64,000 nucleotides of DNA from Lunularia cruciata (GCA_948567375.1 OX419761.1:16344243-16408242); one strand, 5' to 3'. Shown: positions 1-13,314, numbered from the stretch's first letter. Numbers and translations are program-made. Notes: a model not told the origin generated them from the sequence alone.

Positions 1-996
1 TCATCCTCAACAGAGCTTGTGCATGTGACAGTGGAGAAGGTAGTGTCCCTACTTGTCCTTAGTACCAACCCATATTCCAGTAAAGAGCTTGATGGGAACG
101 ATACCGGCGTATATGAGTGCTACTGCTCGAAGACGATTGAGAGCCGTTTATTATGTTTCTGTTAGAGAGAAGTTTGATAATATTCCCAGATTGACTGAAC
201 TGCTTGGTTTTACAGGCATTTGAATCACCAGACACTTTCCACAACTGCGTTTTCTCCTTACAGGAATACGCTGTGGAATCCAAGGCGAAGGCAGCTTGCC
301 TTGTTGTTCCTAAAAGAAGCATTGCTTTCCCCCAGGTAAACGTCCGGAATATGGTTAGACTCAAACATGTGTTACCCATATTTATCGAACTTTAGTCTAC
401 GTTTCTTTTGTTCGTTCTCTATTCTCTGAGATATTTTTAGGTCTCAAGTCATCATTTTGTTTTGGACAACACTCCATGACACCGACCGATCATGACTTGG
501 ATATTTAACATCAAGCCCACGATAGTCTCTTTTATCGGTAACTTTTCTTTGGTATCCTCGCATTATTGGACCGACGCCATGAACATAATCTATGCGGTTA
601 GAAATTAACTTCTGTGGAAATGCAGGTCTGGAAGGGTGAAGGCACAAGAACATGGAAAGGAACCCACTCGAATGGTATATTTGTTCAGTTTGAGTCTCCT
701 AATCTGAGAAGATTATGGTTCATCCCAAGCATCATTGAGAAAGGACAAAATGTCTGCAGGTAACGTCTGTTCTCTTTTGTTAATATTTCCTAATGTCATC
801 ACTTGTTTACCAGTCTGAGAAATTCACTTGTATATGAGAGTAGAAACGTAAATTACTCAGACTGGAAACCTGCTATTTCTCACTTAGCTAATTAGTGAGT
901 TATCTTCATTTCTAGAGCCATTGAAATTGCAGGTCACTGGTTTATAAGCCCTGGTTGTGGAAGCAAGATCTTAGAATGTCATTATTCGCAAGTTGA
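1..996 (+). CDS. 3' part of an unidentified multi-exon gene (last four exons)
   Basis: Four exons join in phase: 1-39, 216-335, 626-759 and 933-996, ending at TGA 994-996. Every junction has a plain GT donor and AG acceptor (GTAGTG at 40, TTTTACAG before 216, CCCAG/GTAAAC at 335/336, AATGCAG before 626, TGCAG/GTAACG at 759/760, ATTGCAG before 933). The first exon runs off the left edge. The visible 118 or so residues include VWKGEGTRTWKGTHSNGIF and FVQFESPNLRRLWFIPSII and end KPWLWKQDLRMSLFAS. I do not recognise the family, and no signal peptide, membrane span or catalytic motif is visible. The evidence for a real gene is the run of consistent splice sites with open frames between them. It is a soluble-looking C-terminus rich in Trp, Lys and Arg. 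Confidence 0.6.
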
Positions 997-3900
997 CAAC
1001 TTCATATGGACCATGTGCAGAGCGCCAGAGCTTTTGGACCTGGAACTTCATCAAGTGTTACCCCCCTTGTTTAGATAACATCAAATTTTGCCCTACATGA
1101 ATATTTATTTTTGTGTCAATTATTGTATTCTAGTCTGGCCCGTCTATTCGAATGCCGGAGCATGTTCTGTTGAGTTGTGGTAAATGCAAGCATCGGCACT
1201 GTCTGTGTCTCTAGGCAGTCTCGGTACAAATTGCCTTCGTGCATAACGGTTCTTGCGGGTCATCTGTTGCGATCTTCGGCGGAAAGTGGCACGTTCTTAA
1301 AGTTCCTCAGTAATGAATTGTACGCATTGCCAACCAATGAGTTTCAATGCAATCTGGGAATATTCTTAGTGATTATCTTCTGTTGTGCCGCCGCCGCCGC
1401 CGCTACCGTTTCCACTGAAAGCCGGGCGCTTTTGTTTGGCTTCCGATCCAGATATTCACACGAAGGATCAGGAGACAGAGATAAGTCTTACACTCTGATA
1501 GCACAAGTTTGAATGGAAATGAATCGATGTTTCACTTTATTCACCCTGTCGAAGACGTCGCACAAAACGATTGCTATTTTTCAGGTGTATGTTATGGTTG
1601 GACTTGCACTTACATGGAAATGGAAACGCTGTACGAGTGCGATCTTCTATGAGTGGGAGTGTGTGCATTTGTGGCCGTCTCCTCCTGTGCTTGAATCATC
1701 GCTAAGTGTGAACTACTAAAAGTTGAGGTTTAGAACACTACATGTGCTTTAACTTAATGCTGTTAACTTCTGGTGGATCTGATCCCAACTTCAGTTGCAT
1801 CAGGAATAAATTAGCGGGTGCACCGATCTGAAGGGCTATGTCATGGGTAACACTTCACGTCGCTATCACCTTGTATAGAAGTACGATTTTTCAGTCCATC
1901 CTGCTCCTTCAAGTTCTTTTTTTTCTGATCTTCCACGTTCTGCGATACATTATTGTAACTCACATTAGACCTGAAGGACAACTGACTTGGACATTGAGCG
2001 AGAGAATGACTACTGGAGGAATATCAGACTCCATAAACTAATCATGACCAAAATCTAAGAAGTAAATATATCATATTCCTCTTACACGTGTATTGACCAG
2101 TCAGTACACGTTTTCAGTATGAAGGACTTGAGGTTCCCTTTCGCTTCAGGTCGGATTCGGCTCAACTACAACTGATCTCTTCTCTTTTCGCTCTTTCATG
2201 AGTTACATCAGTAGTGCTTGATTTCTGAAGTCTGGTTTGGCACAACCATGATTGATCTCTTCTCCCCACGTATGAAAAATATGGCTTTCTCTGCACTTTC
2301 GATTTAACCTAATGTCTTCGGCAGATCAGATTTTGATGCGTCCGCCACTGTCTAGCCCACCTGGAGTAGTCTTTAAAGTCATCGACAGAAGACAATCACA
2401 AGCGATCTGTTCTTTTCACTTTCTTGAACGACCGAAAAGTCTTCGGAATTCTTACAATAGTAGATAAATATGTTCTGGAGTGGGCTTCGCGTGTAGTGGA
2501 ATTTTCTTCGCAGACTATCCATCCACTTTTGTTAGAATACTCCAATTTATTCTTCCACTTATTCAGAAATCCCTCTGGACAACTACTTCTAAGCCAACCA
2601 TTCATTAATTCTCTTGGAATTTCAAATATAAATGGATAAACAACTAATTAGGCTTACAAAACGGACGATAAATAAGCCTTTTCGGAAACGTGAAATAATG
2701 GTGGTTTTTCATCTGCACTCTTGTAGAATCACAGATGTGAATCTTCTGATGACATTGTGAGTCATCCAAATACATTTGATACCATTAAATTATTCTGGAT
2801 TTTCCATAGCAAACCGATTTGACCTGTTGCATGTTTTCTTGACTACAATACGAAACTTTCATGAAAGATGGCGAACCTAGCTCGGAACAATCACACAAAT
2901 AGGTAAATTCATGTGCTGGTTGATCTAGCCACAAGTCGCTAACAGTACGAGTTAAAGAATAAGGCAACAATCTGTTCCTTATTCGATATCATACACTTCC
3001 GTCCCACTACCTGACTTAATGATTACATGTCTTAATCCATTCATCTTGTAGAGAGGATAATGCCCTCTAATAGAAGGAATGTGCCTACTTAGCTTTGAAC
3101 GCTTAATTAAAAGTTTGTAGTAATTGGTAACTGTAAGTACAGACGAAAGCTGCTGCGCCATCTCATTCTGGTCAGAACTGATTATGATCTCAACTTACTT
3201 GATGGCTCTTATTAGTTCCCGGTATTAACTGGGTGCTGCAGGAAGGAAGACTACCGTGAAGATCTTGATTATCGTGCGTACCCAAAAGAACATAATCGTA
3301 GCATCAATAACCCCAACAAAGGTCCATGCACAGATTAGTTGCTCAATTCAGTTTCTTGTCTGAAGAAGAGTACTCGTTCTGGTAGCGATGAATTCAACTC
3401 ATCTGAGTTCTCCGTGAGGATCTTATCTGCCTCAGTTCTGACTCCTGAGGTAGAATAAACTAGACATCAGTAAGTGAACGGTTGTACCAGTATTAGAAGC
3501 GTAGAAATGTCCTCGATTGACCTCATCAATCTCATGAAATTTAAGCAGTCTCCTTCCATCAAGGGCCATCAATTCTCGTAATGAAGAAGATAATGGAAAG
3601 CCTCGCTGTAATCCGTTCGGTTCTGCGGAACAGTTCAAGCAACGATCACTTGCTCGTTATCATGAACAGCGGAGGGATACATCTCATGTAAATAATGATC
3701 TCCATCTTCATAAGCTGTAGAGGATGAGCAAATTGTTAGATCGGCATGGGGTCTTTCTACACAGGTATCTCTGTGGAATCATCCATCGATCTCATGCTAT
3801 CTGGTATTGTTCCAAACTTGACTCTTGTCTTGATATGAGCCTTGAAAATGAGACATAGAAGCATACTTTGGGGTTCAGTTCTCTATTTTCTTAGTCAGTT

Positions 3901-6490
3901 TTCATCGATGTAGATCAACACCCGTACAAGAATATGTAGTGCCTGCCATAGGTTTAACCATGCAGGTATTACACCTATTCAGGTATTAGTACTTGATGTG
4001 GATACTGTAAATTCCAATCAACTAGGTGTAATACTTGGGTATTTCTTGAACAGAAGTAATAATGCAAATACCAGAACTACAAAAGATATTAATAAACTTG
4101 TGTTCCAAATCAAGTTCTCAATCATGTAGTGTCTTTCTTTTTGGAGTTGCCAAAATAATATCTTTATAATGCTAGATAGCAGAAATAATGGCATAGAATT
4201 AAATTGTAGTCTAGATTTTAAATAATTCCTAATTTAGTTTCTAGAAGTTCAGACTGATCCCATAAATATTTTACTTCGTCTGGACACGTCTACACATCAT
4301 ATCTTAAATTAGTAATATGAATAAAATCATAAATGGTCAACTTTTTGGAACGAAAGATGGGTGTTACAAAGGAGATTTCATTATCTATTCATCATATAAA
4401 TTCTCTTAAATGTTAATAAGTTACTGTACATATAGACAAATGAAAGTCATCCTTTCGTTGCATTTAACTTACCCATTTTTCTCCATTTATAAAAACTCAG
4501 TTTTCCAGTAAATTATAAAATTCTCGCCTTACATGATCTATAACTATATATTTTTACAATGAAATGCACTTCAAGTTCTTTAAAACTAGGCAGGTCAAAG
4601 TATATCAAACTAAAATAAAAATACCGAAAATTCATATAAAATAAAAATATAATTAATTTACCTTCTAGAAATTACTCCGATATCAAAAAAAATCAAAATA
4701 CCTCAATATATGAAATAAAACATAGTAAATATGCCTTCTACAAAAATTACTCCAATATTTATTCGTGGTTGGTAAGACACCAATGCTTGACAAGGAAGAC
4801 CAATCAGTTAGTACAAAAATACAAGTAAAATAAAACGCCTGAATAAAATGGAATAATACCTCCAAAGTTTTTACAAATCGGGAGCTCTCTGGGGTTTTTT
4901 TAATTTTAAGTTTTGAGGTGCCAACAAGCAGCATGCACAATGGGTGGGACTTACTCTAGGGACTTATTTACTCTTATAAGCATGATCTTCTAACAGATTT
5001 TCTTTGAATCAATGTTGACAAAAACCCATTCATTAACACCGCAAGAGATTAGAGACAAAAGATATTCTAAACCTGGTGAATTGTAATAGAACGAAGGTTC
5101 ATAAATGTCCGTCACATGACTCTTCATAAGTAACATTCGATTCTCGAACTCGCCTTGTATATTTTATGTTTTGATGACGAAGATCCGATATGCAATTTAT
5201 AATATAAGACGGTAAATTTTTGAAGTCTTTTGTCATCGGAGGTGTTCAGGCATTCATCTTAAGTTCAGATCCTACAAAAGAAACTATTTGGATACCTTTT
5301 TAAAAGGTTTGGTGTTTAACAATCTGTAGTCTTTCAGTTTTAATGAAAGCGAACATTATATAAGAAGCTTAGCATATCATTCTCATGATATAAAACCAAT
5401 AGTACGTAGTTTTATCTCCAAAAGCAGGTAGAGAAGAATTCTAACTGCAATAGCAGAAAGGAAAAACAAAAAGTTCTAGAGACCAATATAAAGCAGCATA
5501 AATGATGTTTCCAGGTCTCTCTTTCTCTACTCAAAAAGAGATCAACTCATTTGGTACTTCACGAGAGATTCTCATCCAAAGGACATGAAACATGGCTCCA
5601 AAGGATTTCACTTTCTAAGGGACTTCACTCCAAAGGACTTCACTTTCATGGCTCCACAAGACTTCACTTTCTTTCATAACTGGAACCAAGACCTCAGGGT
5701 ACTCATCACCCTCACTGCTCGCTAGAGAGTGTACACGTATAGATCATGTAAAGTGGCACTCAGTGATTGTAAAGAATAATGCCAAAGAAACTGGTGATCG
5801 AGGATGACATAGATCTCAAGAATCATGCCAAAGATTTTGATCTCTTTGCTCCTTTTTATTATGGTTGGTTTTTATTGAATATGGATGTTTACAGTTTGCA
5901 GTTGTCGATTTATGTTGTTAAACTGAACTGGAAGGAAATTTGGACGGACTTTGCATTGCATCATGAGGCATGGAGTTGATATTGCAGACTCAACATTGTC
6001 AAGTAGGCATAAAATTTGTTTGAGACATAAATTCCATGTCGTTGGGACATGCGGCTAGGATCTTGTTATCTCATTTTGTCATTTTCTCAATTGATGGTTA
6101 AACATAAGTACATAAAGGCATGGAAAATAGAATCAAGTTTAAGTTTTAGACCTGGTGGATGATTATGTAATTGTATAAAAGAAAAAATCTCAATAAATTT
6201 TTAGTTAGGGTAGATTTTACTACCGCCTTGTATGATCTAGTAAAAATTAATATTTAAGTCACATAATTTTGAATGTGTTCTGTTTACTTAAAATCCAAAT
6301 ATATACAAAAATGTACCTTGACTAAGTGCAAAGAACATAGTTTTTTACTTTTGCATTTTGGAAGGATAATAGAACTATAATGAAAAGAGGTAAATGTATT
6401 CTTGGGTGAACAGTAGAACCATATTGGTACTGAAAAAGCAATACAATGTCTGATATTTCAATAGGTTAATTTCATACAACCTTCTAAGGA
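997..6490. other. AT-rich gene-poor stretch
   Basis: No ORF here shows coding character, a recognisable domain or consistent splice sites. The only local structures I see are a short GCC run at about 1386-1402; an imperfect inverted repeat with arms near 3964-3976 and 4025-4037 (AGGTATTACACCT and its near-complement); and a patch of short repeats of the motif GGACTTCACTTTC between about 5593 and 5672. The stretch includes the 3' flank of the gene ending at 996. Confidence 0.5.
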
Positions 6491-6646
6491 TTTAGTACTC
6501 TCCATCATGTTTCTTATAAGTATTTTACATATTCTGATAATGTTTAGTACTCTCAATCATGTTTCTTATAAGTATTTTACATATTCTGATAATGTTTAGT
6601 ACTCTCAATCATGTTTCTTATAAGTATTTTACATATTCTGATAATG
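6491..6646. repeat. Tandem repeat, three copies of 52 bp
   Basis: Copies start at 6491, 6543 and 6595, each beginning TTTAGTACTCTC. They are almost identical: the first differs from the others at one base in the part I compared. The unit has no ORF. The near-identity suggests a fairly recent local expansion. Confidence 0.9.
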
Positions 6647-7223
6647 TAGTGGATCACCTCCCCTAGTCACTAGTTATCTCAAATCTGCTCTATGCTTCTA
6701 TATGATTGTTATGACAAGAACAATTCCGTGAAAAAGATCAAATACTATGATGTTTGTGTTCGTGAACCTGTAGTTGTCATTGAAACTCCAAAGGTCATTA
6801 AGTGAAATAGCAAGAGTTTCTCTATAGAGGAATATCTGTTGACATAATAAAATATATTCTGTAATTAAAAATAAATTATAATTAAGCATCACAATCAATT
6901 TTCAAAATGTTAGGTTTTTTCAGGAATTTTAGTAGACAAAATATTAACGTCTTAATGCTAAACACCGAGTGTCCATATTTTAAAACTTCTAAATTCATCT
7001 CGTATGTAGTCGCCTTAAGCTTCAGTTTTCAGAATACCAATCAATCATCATCATTTTTTGATAAAAGGATTCAGGTCTACAAATTGGGCACATGGTTATT
7101 TCTAGAATCCTTGTCTTCCTGAACCTGGAGCATGACATGCACTTCGAACGTGATTGGAACTCAGCCGTCATTCAGCTCGATAGTGTCAAATTTCTTGTTT
7201 GGGTTTGCAATGGCACGGATATC

Positions 7224-7487
7224 ACGCGTGTTTAGACTCCCTCTTCTTTCCATCAAAAGCATCGATGCCTCCTTTGCTTATACTGTCAAAAACAGTGCAA
7301 ACTTGTAGTTTCTTGTTCACTGTACAATAAATCTGTGATCTTGAACCATAAAACTCATAAAGGGAGTTGTAGCTACGAGCATTACGGTACTTTTTGGAGA
7401 GCAAGGGAGTATCAGAAGAGCACATGAGGCCACGGAAGGTCTGTTCTTGCGGGTAGGTGACGATGTCGAGGATCAGGAAGTTTGCAA
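7224..7487 (-). pseudogene. Isolated exon-like ORF, product unknown
   Basis: On the minus strand an open frame of about 88 codons follows a good acceptor (TTGACAG, next to about 7487) and ends at a stop near 7222. It starts VANFLILDIVTYPQEQ and contains YNSLYEFYGSRSQIYCTVNK. Composition and acceptor look exon-like, but I find no partner exons nearby and cannot place the family. The next recognisable sequence to the right is a decayed ABC transporter piece on the other strand, so this is probably an orphan exon of a broken gene. Confidence 0.25.
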
Positions 7488-7872
7488 CCTGTCAAGCGAA
7501 TCAAATGCTAGGCAGAAAATCACGGGAGCTCGGGCAAGTTTGAGAACTGGTTGACTGTTTGTGAGTTTAGTATTTTGGTTAATCTCTTTTGTGCGAAATG
7601 GTTTGATGAAAAGCGTGCAGGCGACATCCACAAATGAAGTTGTCGTTTTGTGCTTTTGCTCTGTTTTTATGGCCGAACATTCTTCATCTACCGTGTGTTC
7701 AGGTGTAATGAATGAGCAGAATCTGCTCTCACCAGATCTGCTTTACCGAATTGGCGCCATGGTTTCGTGTTGTCTGGCTTGTCATTTAAAGCAAAGACTT
7801 GGTTGAATATGAAAATCCCTAATGATTTCAGGAGACGATTTCGTGAAACATATGTTGAAACAGCATCAGGTG

Positions 7873-8430
7873 TTTCAAGAATGTAGTGTTCCGAGATCAC
7901 TGGAGATTTTCATATTGTGTCCTGATGCTCTTGGACAGGTGTTGCAAGAGTAGTCTCAGAACTAGAAACAACTGAAAGCTATACTCGGAGCTCACTCACA
8001 ATCTTTGAGCTAACCTCCAAGGTGCCATTGGATCTGGCAAAACCTCAATTGGTGTCTTTGATTTATGATCGGAGATTTTACTATTCTTCTTGGGGTCGAG
8101 TAACGATAGACGGGAAGGAAATCAAGCACAGAGCTTTTTAAGGACGCCCAACAAGAGCTGGCACTTTTCAGCAGCCGTACTAACAAGCATATTCTGCAAA
8201 AGAAAGAAGTAAATGAGGGAAAAATCATTCAAGCTCCCAGAACAGCCAGTGACCATAACCTTGTCAATCCTCTCCCAGAGGGGTACAAGAGTGAATTTCA
8301 TGACAGAGGAGTTCAACCAAGTGCCAGAAGCAAAGAGGGTCTATTGCTAAAGCTGTGATAAAAAGCCTGGAGATTCTGCTCTTGGATGAGGCCCCTAGTG
8401 CTCCGGATGCTTAGTCCGAGAGGTAGATAC
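7873..8430 (+). pseudogene. Fossil nucleotide-binding domain of an ABCB-type (P-glycoprotein-like) ABC transporter
   Basis: The plus strand shows the landmarks of an ABCB ATP-binding domain in the right order and spacing: FKNVVFR near 7874 (the start of the domain in ABCBs), a Walker A-like GAIGSGKTS at 8021-8047, LPEGYKSEFHDRGVQ running into a damaged LSGGQ signature near 8300-8330, then KQRGSIAKAVIKSLEILLLDE (Walker B near 8371-8390) and a D-loop remnant SAPDA near 8395. Walker A to signature is about 98 codons and signature to Walker B about 19, as expected for ABCBs. The frame shifts within the signature. Stop codons follow the P-loop region and interrupt the D-loop (DA-stop-SER). The membrane domains are not recognisable upstream. 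This is a dead gene piece. Confidence 0.7.
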
Positions 8431-8449
8431 ACGATACAGGACCAGATAC

Positions 8450-10125
8450 ATTGTCACTGACCTGAGATTAGGTGAGCTTCAGCAATCAGTGTCCCTGATC
8501 TCTAAGACGAATTTCATCCACGGACACAAGATTGGAAAGAACTCATGTCACTGAAAACGCTCAGGTATTACATAGAGTGTTTCAGCTATTGTGAACTGCA
8601 CCAAGTACTAGAGTATCTTTCTGAGTGTGTTCAATGAGGTTCCCAAATGGACAGTGATTTCAGTGATCTTATAATGGGTCCACAATCTATAAAGCTTTTA
8701 AAGTGGAACCATTTTGGCTTAATCACATTCAATATATTTATGATCAAATATTTCACACTATAAGGCGATTCATAATAGATGCAATTAAACTAGCCTAGCT
8801 AGGTCCAGGAAACTGGAGCGTTCATGAATATAATATCAGAAGCTGAAGATCCTCTTTGATTTGTGTTAAACACGGTGCTTGTTACAAATAGTGAAGTGAC
8901 TTAGCCAGCAGCTAGAAACGCGTACGATTTATGGACACATTTTAGATACAATGGTTCCAGCGCTATGGACTTTTCTCGTTTTCCGCTCCCTACGGCCTTC
9001 ATTCGCTTTTCCCAGAAACTATATTGTAGCAAAGTTCGGAACGACCTTCAACACACCCAGCTGCCAAGCCGCGGGGGTCGTGCAGACACGATTATGGTTC
9101 CACTGTTTCATGTGTCAAGACTTCATGTAACGGTCAGTTATTATCAAGATTTATGAGCAAAGATGCAGCTGATATCCATCGTGTAGTCTGAGCATTGACC
9201 AATCTGCCTTCACATCAAGATCTTGGACAACGGGACGGATTACATGATAAATGAAGATCTCATCAAGATTTGCATCTTACTAACAAGATAATCTCCGAGT
9301 CTTAACCTATGCTTCAACCCGTAATTCTCTAGCAACCTGTTGCAAATGGATTAAATTGTGCTACGAAGCTATCTCCTTGGGATCATCCTTCCGTGTCTAC
9401 TTGATCGAACCTCCGTCTCTCCTTCTGAACATGATGACTTGATCCAAAGAAAGAGAGACCGGAGAACACAGTAACTGGCGGTGGGTGAAATGATCTGATC
9501 CAGAAAGATGGTGTTAAACTCTTTCACAACCATCTGCACCTATTCACGTTAAATGGATGCGACAACTCAAGACATGGCCCACAATGACAAATATCTGAAT
9601 TACAATGAGTTTCTCACAACATTTCTCCTGGGCGACTTTCTTCCTGTAAACCTTAGTACCTTACTACCTTCCTGCTCTGGAGGAGCCTTCCCCCAAGCTT
9701 TTGAGGGTGAGGTTTCTTAGTACGATGTCCTGCTCTGAAGAAATTATCCGTGAAGTTTAAGGACATGCGGAAGTTAAAGTTTTTGACTCTTACAGGTGTG
9801 TACGAGGTTGGAGAGCCTTGAGTCGTGCTTTAACCATCTGAGCTCTTCCTTGAGTACCATTAGTTCAAGCCTTGAAATAGTATGTACTTAGACAATCACA
9901 CATTCGAAAATTATATTCTCCTCTGACTTCCAAAAATACATGTCACTGCCCGAAAGTTTAGGTGAGCTCCAAGAACCAGTGCACTTCCTCTATAAGGTGA
10001 TTTCCACAAATATGAATCACGAAAAAGGCTCAATTTTCAAACTTCCACCACTGCATATATTCAGAATGTGTGATAAACTAAGAACTTTCCAACCGCGAGT
10101 CTCAAATAAAGATCTCAAATAACTG
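8450..10125 (+). pseudogene. Leucine-rich-repeat scraps of a decayed NLR-type gene (+ strand)
   Basis: Several short plus-strand stretches read as plant NLR-type LRRs. They include LGELQQSVSLISK near 8470, WKELMSLKTLRYYIECFSY near 8535-8595, FKDMRKLKFLTLTG near 9758-9800 and MSLPESLGELQEPVHF at 9940-9987. The 8470 and 9960 segments resemble each other at base level, so they look like copies of one repeat type. They are separated by stops and frame changes, and no NB-ARC domain is seen on this strand. The orientation faces the longer minus-strand NLR fossil to the right, so the two are tail to tail. It could instead be an inverted remnant of that same gene. Confidence 0.4.
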
Positions 10126-12724
10126 TAATCACTCTAAGATGTGGTGCACGTGCAGCTCAACTATCAGGATCTCAGACCAGTAGTATTCTTCCAGAAGTTG
10201 AGGAATTTCATTCTCTTAAGTACCCCCGTCCCTGGGTTATCGAATATAAACCAAACTTGCCATTTGTACTAATACCCTGTTCTGGTAAAGATTTGAAACA
10301 TTTTCTCTAGGTTTGGCTCTGCTGGACTAAGTTACGACCACACATAAATTGCACATGAAAGATCCATGAGCACATAACAGAGCCACACCATAAAAGAGAG
10401 CAGATTCTCCCGACATTCAAAAAATTCAATAACCGTGTCCCCCCTAAGATGAGTTCCCCACGAAATAAGGCTATCTTTTGGACTGTGTTTCTGACATTAG
10501 AACGTAGGCTGCAAATGCATTGTCATTTGAGTCATGTATAGTTCTTATGGAGCTACAAAATTTGCAGATCATTTGGAGTCTGCATAAAGAACGTTCGCCA
10601 GTTACGTGCAGATATTTAAAAACACTAATCTGTTGCTGAGACTCTGGTGAATCTATAGATTGGCACCGGGTTTCATCTTCATCATCATGGATTTCCAGAT
10701 ACTGCCGTGGCTGCTTCTTTCGAGCTAATTGAACTGATGATTCCAACCATTTGTACAGAAGGTCATCTCCTATATACAGCTCAGACAAAGTAATCAGAAT
10801 CCCGGAGCTGTAATGCCGATAACACCTCAGGTAGTTCTTTAACATAATCACACCTCAATAAACTCAGTGAACTCAGTAAGCCCTGGCAGCTGCGGAACTT
10901 AGAAAGACTCCGATAGATCCTCAAAGAATTCAAAAGTTATTTGTAATAACCGAAGAGATTACAAACCTCGTCCTATGGCCAGGAATTGGCCCGCCCGGTA
11001 TCAGTCAACATACAGTCACCGTAAACCTTTGAGGTGTCCTAGAGACCTGGGTATGGTGTTCAGAGAGAGACACCCTGCTATGAGTAATTCCTCTAAAGAT
11101 GCGGGGTTTCTTAGTTGCCCTAAAGAAGATCTCAAGGGCTTTGCAGGAAACTAGTTTGAGATTTTCCACCGCAGAGAGTCGCCCTAGAGATTCAGGTGAA
11201 GCTTTCAGATTGTCGCAGTGTAGTATCTTTAGGTCGGTAAGTGCCACCAAGTGGCCCTACGACTCCGGAAGATCTTCAAAACACCCACCTGACAACGACA
11301 ATTCTTTAAGTAGAGTCAATTGTCCTTTAGAGTTAGGTCTGCAACTGACGGCTATACACCCTTCAATGGTTAAAAAATTCTAGAGATAAGAGTTGTCCTA
11401 CCGAGCTAGGTCTGCGAGTGAGAGATGCATACTTATCTATTACAAAAACGCTGAAGACGTACGAGTTTGCAAGGTCAGGTAAGGCGGTGAGACATACGGT
11501 GCGTTTTTTATGCTCCATTCTTCTAAAGGCCCAAGTTGTCCCAGAGAGTCTGATATACGTGTACAATATTTTGTGGCTAAACGTTTAAGAAAAGGGAGCT
11601 GGAGAGGGTTAGTTCGAGCTTTGAGAGATAGACATCCTCTTATGACCGATTTTTCTAAGAGTGCGAGTTTTCCAAGAGAATTTGGTACGGTGACAATTAA
11701 CTTTTCTAGAGATGAGAGTTGCCCTGGTAACTCAGATGTGGAGGGATCATTGACGAGGGAGACACACCCGTGAACAGTTAAAATTATTAGAAACGTTAGT
11801 TGTCCAAGAGACTCAGTTATACTTGAGAGAAACTTCTTATCACCGATCTGGGGATTGATGCAAGTTCACCTAAAGACCGGGGTTAAGCCTTCAAGGCACT
11901 TGCAATCCTCTATGATGAGAGCGTGTAGTATACTGCACTGTCGTAAGGAGTCAGATAAAGGAGCGAAGATACTCACAATCTCCTACAGATATATAATCAA
12001 GTGCCTCTACTCACAATGTCCTGCAGATATATAATCGATTAGGTGCCTCTAGGTGTCCCAGCGACCCCGGAAGATCCACAAAAGGTTCCTCCACTCAAGG
12101 TTTAGTTCTCGCACATACCTGATGGGAGGATCCTCGAACTCCATACTTCTCCTCAATTAATACTGTTAAGGATTTGAGTAGTCCTATAGTGTCAGGAATG
12201 TATCTCAGATTTATACAATTAATGATTTCTAGGTGTTTCAAGCGTACTAGACGGCCAAGAGATTCCCGTAGTTCCACCACTGAGGTACAATTAAGAATGT
12301 TTAGAAACTACAAACTAGAGAGAAGTCGTAGGAACTCGAACGATGTATCACTCTCGACCATATCTTTGTAAGAGACAATCTGTTTGGCGTTGAGACTCGT
12401 CGGAATTCTCATATTTGTCTGATTTTGAGTCTCTGCACGTTTGTGCTCGTATAGTTTGTTCTCACGATTGTTGATGTCATCTTACATTCTAAGATTTTTC
12501 AGTCTTTTTGGAGTTGCTCTAACGTGCCAGGAAAATATTTAATTTGTTTACAATCGTTTAGAGATGTAAGATGACCTAAAGATGCAGGTCGAGCTTCGAA
12601 CATGGGACAGGACTCTAAATCTAATGCAAGGAGGTTTGTAAGCTTATTTGTAAACACGTCGGAGGTCCCTGGTCCTACAGGTTCAGGGTCCTCCCACAAG
12701 AATGCCAAAGAATAAAATTTTATA

Positions 12725-12729
12725 TACTT
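12725..12729. repeat. Target-site duplication, left copy (TACTT)
   Basis: TACTT lies immediately before the TG that starts the left LTR. The same five bases follow the CA that ends the right LTR, at 17907-17911. A perfect 5-base duplication is normal for Ty1/copia insertion and fixes both outer ends of the element. Confidence 0.9.
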
Positions 12730-13314
12730 TGTTAGTTTTGATAATCTCTAGTTTAGTGACTAGATACATGATTAAGGTGAAGTGAGGGCGCAACCCTAAT
12801 TAGGGCTCTACAAAGCAACCTTCTAGAGCTTGCTTGTGCATATATATGAGTGCTCTCTGCTCATGTTAAGGTAAGTTCTCATACAAGGATCATTCCAACC
12901 ACCTTGTACCTTGTTTTGGGTGTGTTCTATGCTGCTTACCAGTAGGGTACCTTTCATGCTAATTAGGGCTCTACAAAGCAACCTTCTAGAGCTTGCTTGT
13001 GCATATATATGAGTGCTCTCTGCTCATGTTAAGGTAAGTTCTCATACAAGGATCATTCCAACCACCTTGTACCTTGTTTTGGGTGTGTTCTATGTTGCTT
13101 ACCTGTAGGGTACCTTTCATGCTACGTGAGTGCTGCTGTGTACTATCTTTGAATGCTCTGAGAGAGAGTGAGTTGAATATTGTTGAGTGCAATCAGGAGT
13201 GTCTACTTTGGTGAGACTAGAAAAGTTGAGTGCTAGGATGTCTGATACATCAGAAGTCAGAATGACTGAGGATAGACCATCTACTTCAAAGACTAGGAAG
13301 AAAGGTTCACATCA
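12730..13314 (+). repeat. Left (5') LTR of the copia element
   Basis: 585 bp, starting TGTTAG and ending CACATCA. It is longer than the right LTR because a 163-bp segment (12798-12960) is repeated directly at 12961-13123. The outer end is confirmed by the target duplication and the inner end by the primer-binding site that follows at once. Confidence 0.9.
12798..13123. repeat. 163-bp tandem duplication inside the left LTR
   Basis: Two direct copies, 12798-12960 and 12961-13123, both starting AATTAGGGCTCTAC and ending CTTTCATGCT, with about two differences. The right LTR has only one copy, so the duplication probably arose after insertion or came by exchange with another copy. Confidence 0.9.

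Noticed and set aside
1177-1512. Plus-strand ORF of 111 codons with an alanine run
   Set aside because: The alanines come from a GCC repeat. There is no domain or splice partner, and it lies in the 3' flank of the gene ending at 996.
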